DNA of 64,000 nucleotides from Paludibacteraceae bacterium (GCA_016937795.1 JAFGVV010000049.1:1-64000), one strand, 5' to 3'. Shown: positions 45,983-54,210, counted from the first letter of the stretch. Notes: generated from the sequence alone by a model not told the origin. A program made the numbers and translations.

Positions 45983-46351
45983 TTAATTACTTAATTTATA
46001 AGTGAAATACTCATCCATATCGTCGATGGCTCCGGTCTTTACAAAGCCGTATTTCACAAGCGACATCAGATAAAACATAACCTCGTGTGCAGGCATATTC
46101 ACTTTATCGGCAATTTGTGTGACTGTAAGTTCACCCTCTTTAAGCGCTTCGAGCAAAGTTTTCTTTACTCTGTTGAATTCCTTCAGATTATCTTTGGCCT
46201 GCTCCGGAATTTCTCCCAGTTGTTCGCGCAGGTATTTGGCTGTTTTTCCTTTTTCTGCCTGACCCCCAACCCCTGAAGGGGAGTTCACTCCTAACCCCTG
46301 AAGGGGAACTGAATTAGCATTGTCTTGTATGTTTTTATCTTTCATATTCAA
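45983..46351 (-). CDS. Winged-helix protein of the Hdr/Qmo cluster
   Basis: 122 residues. After a repeat-derived leader (NIQDNANSVPLQGLGVN at residues 7-23) comes a helical region and a winged helix-turn-helix, ELTVTQIADKVNMPAHEVMFYLMSLVKYG (cited by TVTQIADKVNMPAHEV), resembling ArsR/MarR-type folds. It sits between the second HdrA-like gene and the QmoC-like gene. It may be a regulator or a structural partner of the complex; sequence does not decide. Its true start could be internal, but no other in-frame ATG precedes the conserved part. Confidence 0.7.
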   Translation of the reverse strand: MNMKDKNIQDNANSVPLQGLGVNSPSGVGGQAEKGKTAKYLREQLGEIPEQAKDNLKEFNRVKKTLLEALKEGELTVTQIADKVNMPAHEVMFYLMSLVKYGFVKTGAIDDMDEYFTYKLSN

Positions 46352-46406
46352 TTTCTTAAATTATTAATTGCGACTATTCTTACTCCCCTTTAGGGGTTGG
46401 GGGTGA
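46262..46406. repeat. Duplicated ~145-bp segment, copy 1
   Basis: Contains two CCCCTGAAGGGG units, the GAACTGAATTAGCATTG spacer, the start region of the winged-helix gene and an inverted CCCCTTTAGGGGTTGGGGG unit, which forms the end of the upstream HdrA-like gene. It matches 49503-49647 in order and orientation, with scattered mismatches. Confidence 0.85.
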
Positions 46407-48132
46407 CTAAAGCGTCAATCATACTCATTATCTCGGCGCTCGAGCAGGCAATCAGATCGACTGCATCGGGTTCGCAGACCGGGGCACACATGCCGCAACC
46501 TTTACAAACTGTGTTGTTTATTTCGGCTATGGTTTTTCCGTCTTTGTCCACTTTTAGTATGGCGTCGAACGGACATGCTTCCTCGCAGGCACCACACCAG
46601 CTGCATTTTGCCGGGTCGATAGTGGCTACAAGTGGTTGCGATTCAACTTCGCCCTTGCTGATAATGCTGTACGATTTTGTGGCTGCCGAAAGTGCTGAGT
46701 TCACCGACTCGGCAATGTTTTTCGGTCCCTGACAGGCGCCGGCAATGGTGATGCCATCGATCACAGTTTCCACCGGGCGCAGTTTCATGTGTACTTCGTT
46801 GTAGAACTTATCGCGTCCTTTGGGAAGTTTAAACAACGAGCCTACCGAATTGTCGGCACGGGGAACCATCCCTGTCACCAATACTACCAAATCAGCTTCC
46901 AGTTCAATCTCACGATTATTGGTCAGAATATCGTTTACTTTTACAATGGTCTTTTTACCTTCGACACTTACGACCGGAAGTCCATCTTCATAGGACTGGA
47001 AATAGATATCGCCCTGACGAAGGGAGTCGGCATACAGAATTTCCTGTTTTCCGTAAGTGCGTAATCCACGATTGAAATGATAATTCTGAATATGGCTGAA
47101 TTTCTGCCGTGCAGTTACTGCTGCATGAATGGTGGAAGTACAACAGTTGCGTGAGCAGTAAGTGTTTTCGCCTTCGGTCTGACGGCTTCCCACACAGTAG
47201 ATATACGCAATGTTTTTCACTTCGCGACCGTTGTGTGTGAGTTTTGCTCCGGTTTGTGAATCAATCATTTTCTTAAACTCAGGCAGTGTAATTACTTTGT
47301 CGGAAGTGCCATAACCAAATTCGGCCTGCTGAGGTGTATAATAATCGAAACCGGTAGCCATAAGCACTGAACCTACTGTAATTTCTGTCATCACTTCTGC
47401 GCCTGTTTCCGGATCTTTTCGACGGATTTTCAAAGCGATATTTCCCACGCTGCCTTTATTTTCAACCACTTCGCTATTGGTGAGCAGGTTGATGTTTTTA
47501 TGCTGCTTCAACTGAGAGCTCAGACGGTCGATCATTTCACGGCCTGTTTCCTGAGTGGAAAACAGTGGGCCCCATTGTGCTACTCGTCCGCCCATTTCCG
47601 ATTCACGTTCGATAAGCACCACTTCAGTATTTTTCTCGGCCAGTGAAATAGCAGCCTTTATTCCGGCCACACCTGCTCCGATGACAGCCACAGCTTTTAC
47701 AGCTTTTATCTTGTTGGTTTCGAGCGCTTCGGCATAGTGCGATTTGGCAATGGCAGCTTTTACGAGATGAATGGCTTTTTCGGTTGCACCCATTTTATTG
47801 TCGGAGTGCGCCCACGAAGCCTGTTCGCGGATATTGGCATGCACATAAGTGTATTTGTTGAGATCGGCCCGTTCCGAAACATTGCGGAAGGTGGTGAGGT
47901 GAAGTTTGGGCGAGCACGAAGCCACTACCACGCCATCGAGGCCATTGGCTTTAATATCATCGACCATATCGCGCTGATTGGCATCCGAGCAGGCAAACAT
48001 AGTTGTTTTGGAGAGAAATACAATCTCGTCGCCTTCCACAGCCTGACGCACCTTTTCCACATCCACATAATCGGAAATGTTTCCGCCACAGTGGCAGATA
48101 TATACGCCTATTTTTTTTGGTTTCTTTTCCAT
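46390..48132 (-). CDS. HdrA-like flavoprotein with C-terminal bis-[4Fe-4S] domain
   Basis: 580 residues. HdrA-type start IGVYICHCGGNIS (C13, C15), FAD motif GAGVAG (152-157), a Cys-rich YCSRNCCTSTIH segment, and a C-terminal ferredoxin pair at C510/C513/C516/C520 and C543/C546/C549/C553. It resembles archaeal HdrA and the HdrA part of QmoB and would pass electrons, possibly with bifurcation. The last residues (TPNP) are encoded by a family B repeat. Sixty-eight bases separate it from the upstream HdrA-like gene. Confidence 0.88.
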   Translation of the reverse strand: MEKKPKKIGVYICHCGGNISDYVDVEKVRQAVEGDEIVFLSKTTMFACSDANQRDMVDDIKANGLDGVVVASCSPKLHLTTFRNVSERADLNKYTYVHANIREQASWAHSDNKMGATEKAIHLVKAAIAKSHYAEALETNKIKAVKAVAVIGAGVAGIKAAISLAEKNTEVVLIERESEMGGRVAQWGPLFSTQETGREMIDRLSSQLKQHKNINLLTNSEVVENKGSVGNIALKIRRKDPETGAEVMTEITVGSVLMATGFDYYTPQQAEFGYGTSDKVITLPEFKKMIDSQTGAKLTHNGREVKNIAYIYCVGSRQTEGENTYCSRNCCTSTIHAAVTARQKFSHIQNYHFNRGLRTYGKQEILYADSLRQGDIYFQSYEDGLPVVSVEGKKTIVKVNDILTNNREIELEADLVVLVTGMVPRADNSVGSLFKLPKGRDKFYNEVHMKLRPVETVIDGITIAGACQGPKNIAESVNSALSAATKSYSIISKGEVESQPLVATIDPAKCSWCGACEEACPFDAILKVDKDGKTIAEINNTVCKGCGMCAPVCEPDAVDLIACSSAEIMSMIDALVTPNP

Positions 48133-48200
48133 AAATATCTTTTGATTTACGATTTAATCATTTACGATTGTTTCATTGAATTATGTGAAATAGTAAATGT

Positions 48201-49592
48201 TTAAACTGTTTTCTGAATTAGGTAACTGATGGCTTCGGCTGATGCAGCTCCTGCCGACAGAATGGAATCGGGGATATCCATTGGTCCGGTGGCTGTACCT
48301 GCTACAAAAACGCCTTCCATGCTTGTGCGTGCGGGGCTGGCCAGCATATCGGTTTGTCCCACGAAATTAAACTGATCTAATTTGAGTTTTTCTTTTCCGA
48401 AGATATTATTTACTTCGTCGTTGGGAAGTACGCCGTTGGCCAATACTACCATGTCGTGTTCTGATTCGCGCAGGCGACCTTCGTTAATGTCTTCGTAACG
48501 GAGAATAAGGTTTCCGTTTTCTTTGGCTTTGATACGACCAATTTTGCCTTTCACAAAGTTTACGCCCATACCTTTGGCCTGCTGGTAGAATTCTTCGAAG
48601 CCTTTACCAAACGAACGTATATTGATATAATAAATGGTGACATCGGCCATAGGAAGTGCACCCATAAGCAACTGCGCCTGTTTGATAGAATACATGCAAC
48701 AAATCTGCGAACAGATAGGGTTACCAACCGAGGCATCGCGCGAACCCACACAAAGCACATAAGCAATTTTGTCGGGCATCTTGCCATCGCCGGGGCGCAA
48801 TATCGTATTGAACGGACGTGTAGGCGCCAGTTCGCGTTCCATTTGCAGGGCTGTGATTACATTTTTGTATTCGCCAAAGCCGTAACGCGGCATTTTCTTC
48901 GGGTCGAACATATTGAAGCCGGTAGCCACAATTACTGTGTGTACATGCAGAGTCATTTCTTCGGGCTGCATAGTAAAGTCGATGCAATTGGTAGGGCACA
49001 CTTTTTCGCAGGCGCCACAGAGTGTACAGTTTTCAATGTCGATGGCAGCAGCTTTCGGACTGCAAATGCTGAAAGGAATAAAAGCGGCCTTACGTCCAAT
49101 AAGTCCATACTGATACTCATCTGTAACACTCACCGGACAGGCTTTTTCGCAAAGCTGACACGAAGTACAATCCTCCACATGTACATAGCGCGGACGACGA
49201 CGAACTGTGGCCACAAATTCTACTTCGCTTACTCTATGTATATTATTAACTTCGCTTTCGGTAAATATGGTAATATTCGGATGGCGCGATATTTCGGAAA
49301 CCTTTGGAGTGGTAATACAGGCCGAGCAGTCGAGCGTAGGGAAAACCTTACTGAGCATAATCATTTTCCCTCCTACCGACAAATCTTTTTCCACCACCAG
49401 AACCTTATAACCTGTGTTGGCAAGGTTGAGGGCAGCTTCACCTCCGGCAATTCCGGCACCGATAACGAGTGCATCGTAGGTGATATTCTTTATAGGACTC
49501 CCACCCCTAACCCCTAAAGGGAAATTCACCCCTAACCCCTGAAGTGGAACTGAATTAGCATTATCTTGTATATTTTTCTCTTTCATATTCAA
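48201..49592 (-). CDS. Short HdrA/QmoA-like flavoprotein
   Basis: 463 residues. A repeat-derived leader of about 35 residues precedes YDALVIGAGIAGGEAALNLA (FAD GAGIAG at 45-50). Then come CSAC (C89, C92), C142/C145/C148/C152, C189/C192/C195/C199 and ICSQICCMYS. It lacks the HdrA N-terminal domain and resembles QmoA. With the second HdrA-like protein and the QmoC-like fusion it gives a full Qmo-type set. No other in-frame ATG precedes the FAD domain, so the leader is probably translated. Confidence 0.87.
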   Translation of the reverse strand: MNMKEKNIQDNANSVPLQGLGVNFPLGVRGGSPIKNITYDALVIGAGIAGGEAALNLANTGYKVLVVEKDLSVGGKMIMLSKVFPTLDCSACITTPKVSEISRHPNITIFTESEVNNIHRVSEVEFVATVRRRPRYVHVEDCTSCQLCEKACPVSVTDEYQYGLIGRKAAFIPFSICSPKAAAIDIENCTLCGACEKVCPTNCIDFTMQPEEMTLHVHTVIVATGFNMFDPKKMPRYGFGEYKNVITALQMERELAPTRPFNTILRPGDGKMPDKIAYVLCVGSRDASVGNPICSQICCMYSIKQAQLLMGALPMADVTIYYINIRSFGKGFEEFYQQAKGMGVNFVKGKIGRIKAKENGNLILRYEDINEGRLRESEHDMVVLANGVLPNDEVNNIFGKEKLKLDQFNFVGQTDMLASPARTSMEGVFVAGTATGPMDIPDSILSAGAASAEAISYLIQKTV

Positions 49593-49647
49593 TCTATTTA
49601 ATTGTCAATTTAAACTATTCTTACTCCCCTTTAGGGGTTGGGGGTTT
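49503..49647. repeat. Duplicated ~145-bp segment, copy 2
   Basis: Same layout as 46262-46406: CCCCTAAAGGG and CCCCTGAAGTGG units, GAACTGAATTAGCATTA, the start of the short HdrA-like gene, and an inverted CCCCTTTAGGGGTTGGGGG unit that supplies the end of the FlpD-like gene. Confidence 0.85.
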
Positions 49648-50053
49648 GATTAGGGGCCGTTTTCAAAAGATATTCATTGAAGGTACGCATTTGTTTCACA
49701 AATGATTCACTGCAAACAGAGCAAATAGCTGCCATACGCAGACGTGCGGGGTCAATGTTTTTCGATTTCATTAGTTCGTGTGTTTTGCCCACAAGGTTTC
49801 CGGTTTTTTCGGTACACGATTCTCCGTACACACAGTCGGAGCCGTCGGCAGCAATGAATACGCCATCGAAGCCTTTTTCGTAGGCATACAGTATCCATGA
49901 AGGTTTAATTCCGCTTGAGCAGGGGATGGAAATGCTATATACTGTAGGCGGGTAATGAAGTTTCAGCAAGCCAGCCATGTCAATAGCAGGATCTGAAATT
50001 TTTTCGGTGGAAAATACGAGTATTTTCGCACTATTTGTTTGTATGTTGCCCAT
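49631..50053 (-). CDS. MvhD/FlpD-like hydrogenase iron-sulfur subunit homologue
   Basis: 140 residues from the ATG at 50053. Cys residues at 45 (IPCSSGIKP), 74 and 80 (DCVYGESC) and 111/114 (ICSVC) fit the MvhD/FrhD delta-subunit family, though the N-terminal CxWC pair is missing. In methanogens this subunit hands electrons to HdrA. It is directly upstream of the short HdrA-like gene. The C-terminal TPNP tail is encoded by the duplicated repeat, as in the second HdrA-like protein. Confidence 0.75.
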   Translation of the reverse strand: MGNIQTNSAKILVFSTEKISDPAIDMAGLLKLHYPPTVYSISIPCSSGIKPSWILYAYEKGFDGVFIAADGSDCVYGESCTEKTGNLVGKTHELMKSKNIDPARLRMAAICSVCSESFVKQMRTFNEYLLKTAPNQTPNP

Positions 50054-50158
50054 GTTTTCTGATTTAAAGAAAAAAATGTGAGATAAAGGATACTCAGGAA
50101 GCGGCAGTATCAGTCTATCGGTACTGCCGGTTCCGGAGAACAGTTTGTTCATTAAGAA

Positions 50159-50410
50159 TTACTGTTTTTTCATGTAAACTTTGAAGTAGCCGTTTTCTTC
50201 CACAAAGCCAAGGTACTCATGACCCTGTTTGCCACACCATTTTGGAATATCCTGCTTGGTACCTTCGTCCGACGAAAGGATTTCCATTACGTCTCCGCTT
50301 TTGATAGTGCCGATGGTTTTTTTGGCTTCGAGAAGTGGACCCGGGCAAGCTGTTCCGCGTGCGTCAACCGATTTTGCTACTGCTACTGATTTTAATTCGT
50401 CTGCTGTCAT
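50159..50410 (-). CDS. tusA: TusA-family sulfur carrier protein
   Basis: 83 residues. The motif DARGTACPGPLLEAKK contains the persulfide-carrying Cys of the CPxP motif. TusA proteins move sulfane sulfur between desulfurases, DsrE-type proteins and targets, either for tRNA thiolation or for dissimilatory sulfur metabolism. Neighbouring dsrE2 and hdr-like genes favour the second. mnmA, a tRNA thiolase gene, is 2.6 kb away. Confidence 0.92.
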   Translation of the reverse strand: MTADELKSVAVAKSVDARGTACPGPLLEAKKTIGTIKSGDVMEILSSDEGTKQDIPKWCGKQGHEYLGFVEENGYFKVYMKKQ

Positions 50411-50550
50411 AACTTTATAATTTGATGATTTGAAAATTTGAAAATTTGAGATTTGAAGATTGTTTCGTCTTTCGCGTTGTGCTTTTTGGAAGTGATTCGA
50501 AACTAATTTAGCGATTCACAGTCTTTTGTCTTTACTCTTTGTTCTTTTGT

Positions 50551-51117
50551 CTAAATGAAAAGCTGTATCGAACTCTCGCCGGCATCGGCCACGAAGGTAG
50601 CTGCGCCTGCATAGCTCAGATGCGGATAGTCGATAAACTCTTCTTTTTTAAAGCCCATAAGTCCCATCGACATTTCGCAAACTACAATCTCGATTCCTAA
50701 TTCGCCGGCTTCTTTAAGCATGGTTTCTAATGACATCACATTTTGTTTTTTCATCAGATACGAAATCATTTTCGGGCCCATACCTACCATATTCATGTTC
50801 GAGAGTTTCAGTTTTTTAGTGCCGTTGGGTAGCATCCAACCAAACATTTTTGATATAAGATCTTTTCCTTTGGGTGATTTCTTTGGGTCGCGAAGTGCTG
50901 ATAATGACCAAAATGAAAAAAAGAGTTTTACCTGTGTGTCCATAGCAGCTGCGGCTATAGAAATGACCATGGCAGCCAATACCTTATCCAGGTCACCCGA
51001 TACCACAGCTATTGAAAGCTGATCCTTGCGTGAACTTTCCAATTGCGCAATTTTTGATTTTAACTCATCAATCTGCACTTGCATTTGTTCAATACTATTT
51101 ACATTGCTGTTTTCCAT
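50551..51117 (-). CDS. DsrE2-family (DsrE/DsrF-like) sulfur-transfer protein
   Basis: 188 residues. N-terminal coiled coil (about 6-30), then the DsrE2 fold with FFSFWSLSALR and the conserved CEMSMGLMG, whose Cys is the only one in the protein and the likely sulfur-binding site. A hydrophobic stretch (KVLAAMVISIAAAAM) is typical of this group. Partner of TusA in sulfur trafficking. It is first in the minus-strand cluster, with a -7 box 29 bases upstream. Confidence 0.9.
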   Translation of the reverse strand: MENSNVNSIEQMQVQIDELKSKIAQLESSRKDQLSIAVVSGDLDKVLAAMVISIAAAAMDTQVKLFFSFWSLSALRDPKKSPKGKDLISKMFGWMLPNGTKKLKLSNMNMVGMGPKMISYLMKKQNVMSLETMLKEAGELGIEIVVCEMSMGLMGFKKEEFIDYPHLSYAGAATFVADAGESSIQLFI

Positions 51118-51145
51118 ATTCGTTGTATATAAAGAATTATTTCTG

Positions 51146-51153
51146 CAAATATA
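51146..51153 (-). promoter_or_regulatory. -7 box of the dsrE2-tusA-hdr cluster
   Basis: TATATTTG on the minus strand, a perfect TAnnTTTG, 29 bases upstream of the dsrE2 start. The CRP-type palindrome is centred about 66 bases further upstream. Confidence 0.55.
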
Positions 51154-51205
51154 TGTGATTATTGAATGAATAAGCAGAAATTTAATGTGTGATAGATTTC
51201 ATTAT

Positions 51206-51236
51206 TTTGTGATATGCATCACAACACCTATATTTG
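51206..51236 (+). promoter_or_regulatory. Promoter of the Crp/Fnr regulator gene
   Basis: TTTG (51206-51209) and TATATTTG (51229-51236) are exactly 19 bases apart, an ideal Bacteroidota promoter. The CRP-type palindrome covers the -33 element and part of the spacer. Confidence 0.7.
51207..51224. promoter_or_regulatory. CRP/FNR-type operator
   Basis: TTGTGATATGCATCACAA has perfect 7-bp arms around four bases and matches the TGTGA-N6-TCACA layout of CRP sites. It lies between the divergent regulator and dsrE2 genes. Its position suggests autorepression plus control of the cluster. Confidence 0.7.
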
Positions 51237-51263
51237 TATCACTTAAACAACACCTGAATAATC

Positions 51264-51941
51264 ATGCAAAACGACTGTAAACATTGTCCATTTAACACGC
51301 GGGCTACCACTATGCTGAGCGAAGAAAGCTTCGGACAGCTATCGGACAATCATCTTGAATTGAAATTTAAGAAAGGTGATACCATTATTAAGCAGGGAAT
51401 GTTTTCAACCAATGTGGTTTTTCTGCGTAGGGGTCTGGCTAAAATTCATCTCAATGGACCTTATCATGAGCAAATTGTGCGGTTGGTAAAAGCGCCAACT
51501 TATCTGGGTTTGCCCACCACTTTTGGCGATAAGGTAAATCAGTATTCTGTCACAGCAGTCACCGATACTGATGTGTGCTATATCGATGTAAATATTTTTC
51601 AGAAGATATTAAACGAGAACCGCGATTTCTCAAACGAAATTATCGTTGAGCTTTGTCAGAACGAACTTGAATCCTTCAAACGCTGTGCAAACCGCACACA
51701 AAAGCAGATTAGGGGAAATATGGCCGACGCACTGCTTGAATTTGCTGAAAATATTTTTTACTCAGATATCTTCACTTTACCCATTTCGCAATCGGAACTG
51801 GCCAACTTAGTGGATACCAGCCGCGAAAGTGTAAGCCGTGTATTAAGCGAATTTGATAAAGATGGCTTAATTGCAATTAGTGGTAAAAATATTGAGTTAT
51901 TAAATAAAAAATCGCTGAGACTAATCAGTCAGAACGGATGA
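51264..51941 (+). CDS. Crp/Fnr-family transcriptional regulator
   Basis: 225 residues. N-terminal CKHC (C5, C8), then a cyclic-nucleotide-binding-type beta roll and a C-terminal winged helix with the recognition helix SELANLVDTSRESVSRVLSEF (cited by DTSRESVSRVLSEF). Further Cys residues occur in DVCYID and ELCQN, so an Fe-S or redox sensor is possible but unproven. It is divergent from the sulfur/electron-transfer cluster and probably controls it in response to redox state. Confidence 0.88.
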   Translation: MQNDCKHCPFNTRATTMLSEESFGQLSDNHLELKFKKGDTIIKQGMFSTNVVFLRRGLAKIHLNGPYHEQIVRLVKAPTYLGLPTTFGDKVNQYSVTAVTDTDVCYIDVNIFQKILNENRDFSNEIIVELCQNELESFKRCANRTQKQIRGNMADALLEFAENIFYSDIFTLPISQSELANLVDTSRESVSRVLSEFDKDGLIAISGKNIELLNKKSLRLISQNG

Positions 51942-52196
51942 AGATAATTTACAATTTATTCATTCCGATAAATCGGAACAATTTTTACAATTTACAACTA
52001 TTACAGAGCAATTTACAGCTTATAATTGACAATTGATAATGTATAATTGATATTACTAATTCCTGTAATATATGTAATTCGACTAATTCGTAGTTAATTC
52101 TATGAATTATTGCGAAAGCGGAATAGCATCTGTGTTAATCTGTGGATAAAAAGGAAATTGAAAGTGAATAACTAAAGAGAATAAGTATTTATTTTA
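51942..52196. other. A/T-rich intergenic segment with decayed repeats
   Basis: Holds a CCGATAAATCGG palindrome (about 51965-51976), several ACAATTTA-type direct repeats and a CTGTGTTAATCTGTGG motif (about 52130-52145). No reading frame or clear promoter is recognised. Confidence 0.5.
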
Positions 52197-52985
52197 ATGG
52201 GTATAGAAGGTGATATTTTTCAACGGACGCAGTTGCTGCTGGGAAGGGATTTTATTGAAAAGGCTGCAAAGGCCAGAGTGATTATTTTCGGAGTTGGTGG
52301 TGTGGGCAGCTGGTGTGCCGAGAGTTTGGTGCGTTCAGGTATTGGTCATATCACTATTGTCGACTCCGACCGTGTAAGTGTAACTAACATCAATCGTCAG
52401 CTTATGGCTACCACACGTACAGTAAATATGGTAAAAGTCGATGTGTTGCGCGAACGCTTTCTGGAGATCAATCCACAGCTCGATATTCTGGCTCTGCAAC
52501 AAATTTATAGTCCGGAAACGCACGCTTCCTTCGGACTTGAAAACTACGATTATATTATTGATGCTATCGACAGCCTTTCGAACAAAATTCACCTGATACA
52601 ACAGGCTACAAAGACCAATGCGGTATTTTACGCGTCGATGGGCGCAGCACTTAAGACAGACCCCACGAGAATAAAAGTAGCTGAATTCTGGAAAGTACAG
52701 GGTTGCCCGCTGGCAGCTGCACTTCGTAGTCGTATTAAAAGGTTTGGCGGATTAAGCCGGAAGTTTATGTGCGTGTACAGCGACGAAGTGTTCCAAAACT
52801 GTGGCGATGAAATTCTGCCACCCGAACTGTCGGAGAATGATAACCCCAACGAATTAAAAGCTGATAACTGGAGTCATAAAAAAGCCCGTATCAATGGCAC
52901 CACCTCGTATATGCCGGCTATGTTTGGCATGACGATAGCTTCGATGGTGGTGAGACACATAAAAGAAGAAACGAAAAATCAATAA
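52197..52985 (+). CDS. tcdA: tRNA threonylcarbamoyladenosine dehydratase
   Basis: 262 residues, ThiF/E1-like fold. ATP-binding GVGGVGSWCAESLVRSG and the segments DSDRVSVTNINRQ and DAIDSLSNK are typical of TcdA (CsdL), which cyclises t6A37 of tRNA to ct6A. It ends in a terminator stem shared with mnmA. Confidence 0.92.
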   Translation: MGIEGDIFQRTQLLLGRDFIEKAAKARVIIFGVGGVGSWCAESLVRSGIGHITIVDSDRVSVTNINRQLMATTRTVNMVKVDVLRERFLEINPQLDILALQQIYSPETHASFGLENYDYIIDAIDSLSNKIHLIQQATKTNAVFYASMGAALKTDPTRIKVAEFWKVQGCPLAAALRSRIKRFGGLSRKFMCVYSDEVFQNCGDEILPPELSENDNPNELKADNWSHKKARINGTTSYMPAMFGMTIASMVVRHIKEETKNQ

Positions 52986-53032
52986 CACAGAAAAGCCTGA
53001 AGAGTTAACCCTGCAGGCTTTTCTGTGTTATT
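52981..53032. terminator. Bidirectional terminator with a perfect 19-bp stem
   Basis: Arms 52981-52999 and 53014-53032 are fully complementary (core CACAGAAAAGCCTG). The stem contains the stop codons of both converging genes, tcdA and mnmA. Confidence 0.85.
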
Positions 53033-54101
53033 CCACTGCACACTTAATCTCACCACTGCCAATACAAATATGCTGGTCGGCATCGTATATCACCCCAAAC
53101 TGTCCGGGAGCAATTCCCTGTAGCTTATCATTCGAAATCACACGATAAGCATCACCTGTTTTCACAATCCTGCCTTTGCTAAAATCGGGCGTATGCCGTA
53201 TTTTAAAAGTAATTTCAGCCTCACTTTTGTTGTTGAGCCAGGGATTGTCGGTAATAAAATGAAATTGCTGCATATCAAACACATTTCCGTATTGAGCTTC
53301 AGCAGCGAAACCCTTCGATGCCCACACAATATTTGCGTCCACATCCTTACGAATCACATACCACGGACCACCCGAAAGCCCTAAACCCTTACGTTGCCCC
53401 ACAGTGTGAAACCAGTAGCCATTGTGTCGTCCAAGAATCTTTCCGGTTTCGAGTTCCACAATTGGCCCCTGCTTTTCTCCCAGATAACGGCGAATAAAAT
53501 CATTGTAATTTACTTTTCCCAAAAAACAAATTCCCTGGCTGTCCTGACGCTTTGCACTTGGCAGATTGGCATTTCGGGCAATATCACGCACCTCATTCTT
53601 CATTAAATGTCCTATGGGAAACATAAGTTTCGACACCTGCAGATGATCAATCTGTGCCAGAAAATCGGTCTGATCCTTCACCGGATCCTTGGCAGTGGAT
53701 AAATATGTTTTACCCCCAAGGTCTGTAGTGGTTGCATAATGGCCGGTAGCTGTTTTATCGAACAAATGCCCTACCCTCTGTTCGAACACACCAAACTTAA
53801 TCAGCTTATTGCACATCACATCAGGATTTGGCGTTAAACCCTGTTTTACTTTCCGAATGGTATAATCCACCACATTGTCCCAGTAATCCTTGTGTAAATC
53901 GATTATTTCAAGTTTACATCCATAACGGTGTGCAATCAGCGAAGCCATTTCAATATCTTCCTCTGAAGTGCAATGCAACAATTCATCATCGTCCATACCA
54001 ATTTTAATATAAAACAATGTGGGATTGTAACCAGCCTCTTTCAGCATATGTACAACCACTGAACTATCGACCCCCCCGGATAATAAAGACGCAATTTCCA
54101 T
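53028..54101 (-). CDS. mnmA: tRNA-specific 2-thiouridylase
   Basis: 357 residues. PP-loop SGGVDSSV at residues 8-15, CNKLIKFG with the first catalytic Cys, and GICFLGK with the persulfide Cys. It thiolates U34 of Lys, Glu and Gln tRNAs. Bacteroidota often carry more than one MnmA paralogue, so the exact subgroup is uncertain. A perfect -7 box lies 23 bases upstream. Confidence 0.93.
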   Translation of the reverse strand: MEIASLLSGGVDSSVVVHMLKEAGYNPTLFYIKIGMDDDELLHCTSEEDIEMASLIAHRYGCKLEIIDLHKDYWDNVVDYTIRKVKQGLTPNPDVMCNKLIKFGVFEQRVGHLFDKTATGHYATTTDLGGKTYLSTAKDPVKDQTDFLAQIDHLQVSKLMFPIGHLMKNEVRDIARNANLPSAKRQDSQGICFLGKVNYNDFIRRYLGEKQGPIVELETGKILGRHNGYWFHTVGQRKGLGLSGGPWYVIRKDVDANIVWASKGFAAEAQYGNVFDMQQFHFITDNPWLNNKSEAEITFKIRHTPDFSKGRIVKTGDAYRVISNDKLQGIAPGQFGVIYDADQHICIGSGEIKCAVE

Positions 54102-54123
54102 TTAATGATATTTATATAAAGAA

Positions 54124-54131
54124 CAAAGATA
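54124..54131 (-). promoter_or_regulatory. -7 box for mnmA
   Basis: TATCTTTG on the minus strand, 23 bases upstream of the start codon. Confidence 0.5.
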
Positions 54132-54210
54132 AAAGACAAAAGAAGAAAATTCAGTCAAAGTTCATAAAACAACCTGATCGACTAAGCATTTACTTATTAT
54201 CATCTATCAA

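Noticed and set aside
44756..49592. Naming the cluster qmoABC outright
   Set aside because: The second flavoprotein lacks an obvious MvhD fusion, the subunit order differs, and AprAB is absent from the window; only similarity is claimed.
51264..51941. Calling the Crp/Fnr gene fnr or nsrR by name
   Set aside because: Cys spacing and binding-site type do not fix the subgroup, so only the family is given.
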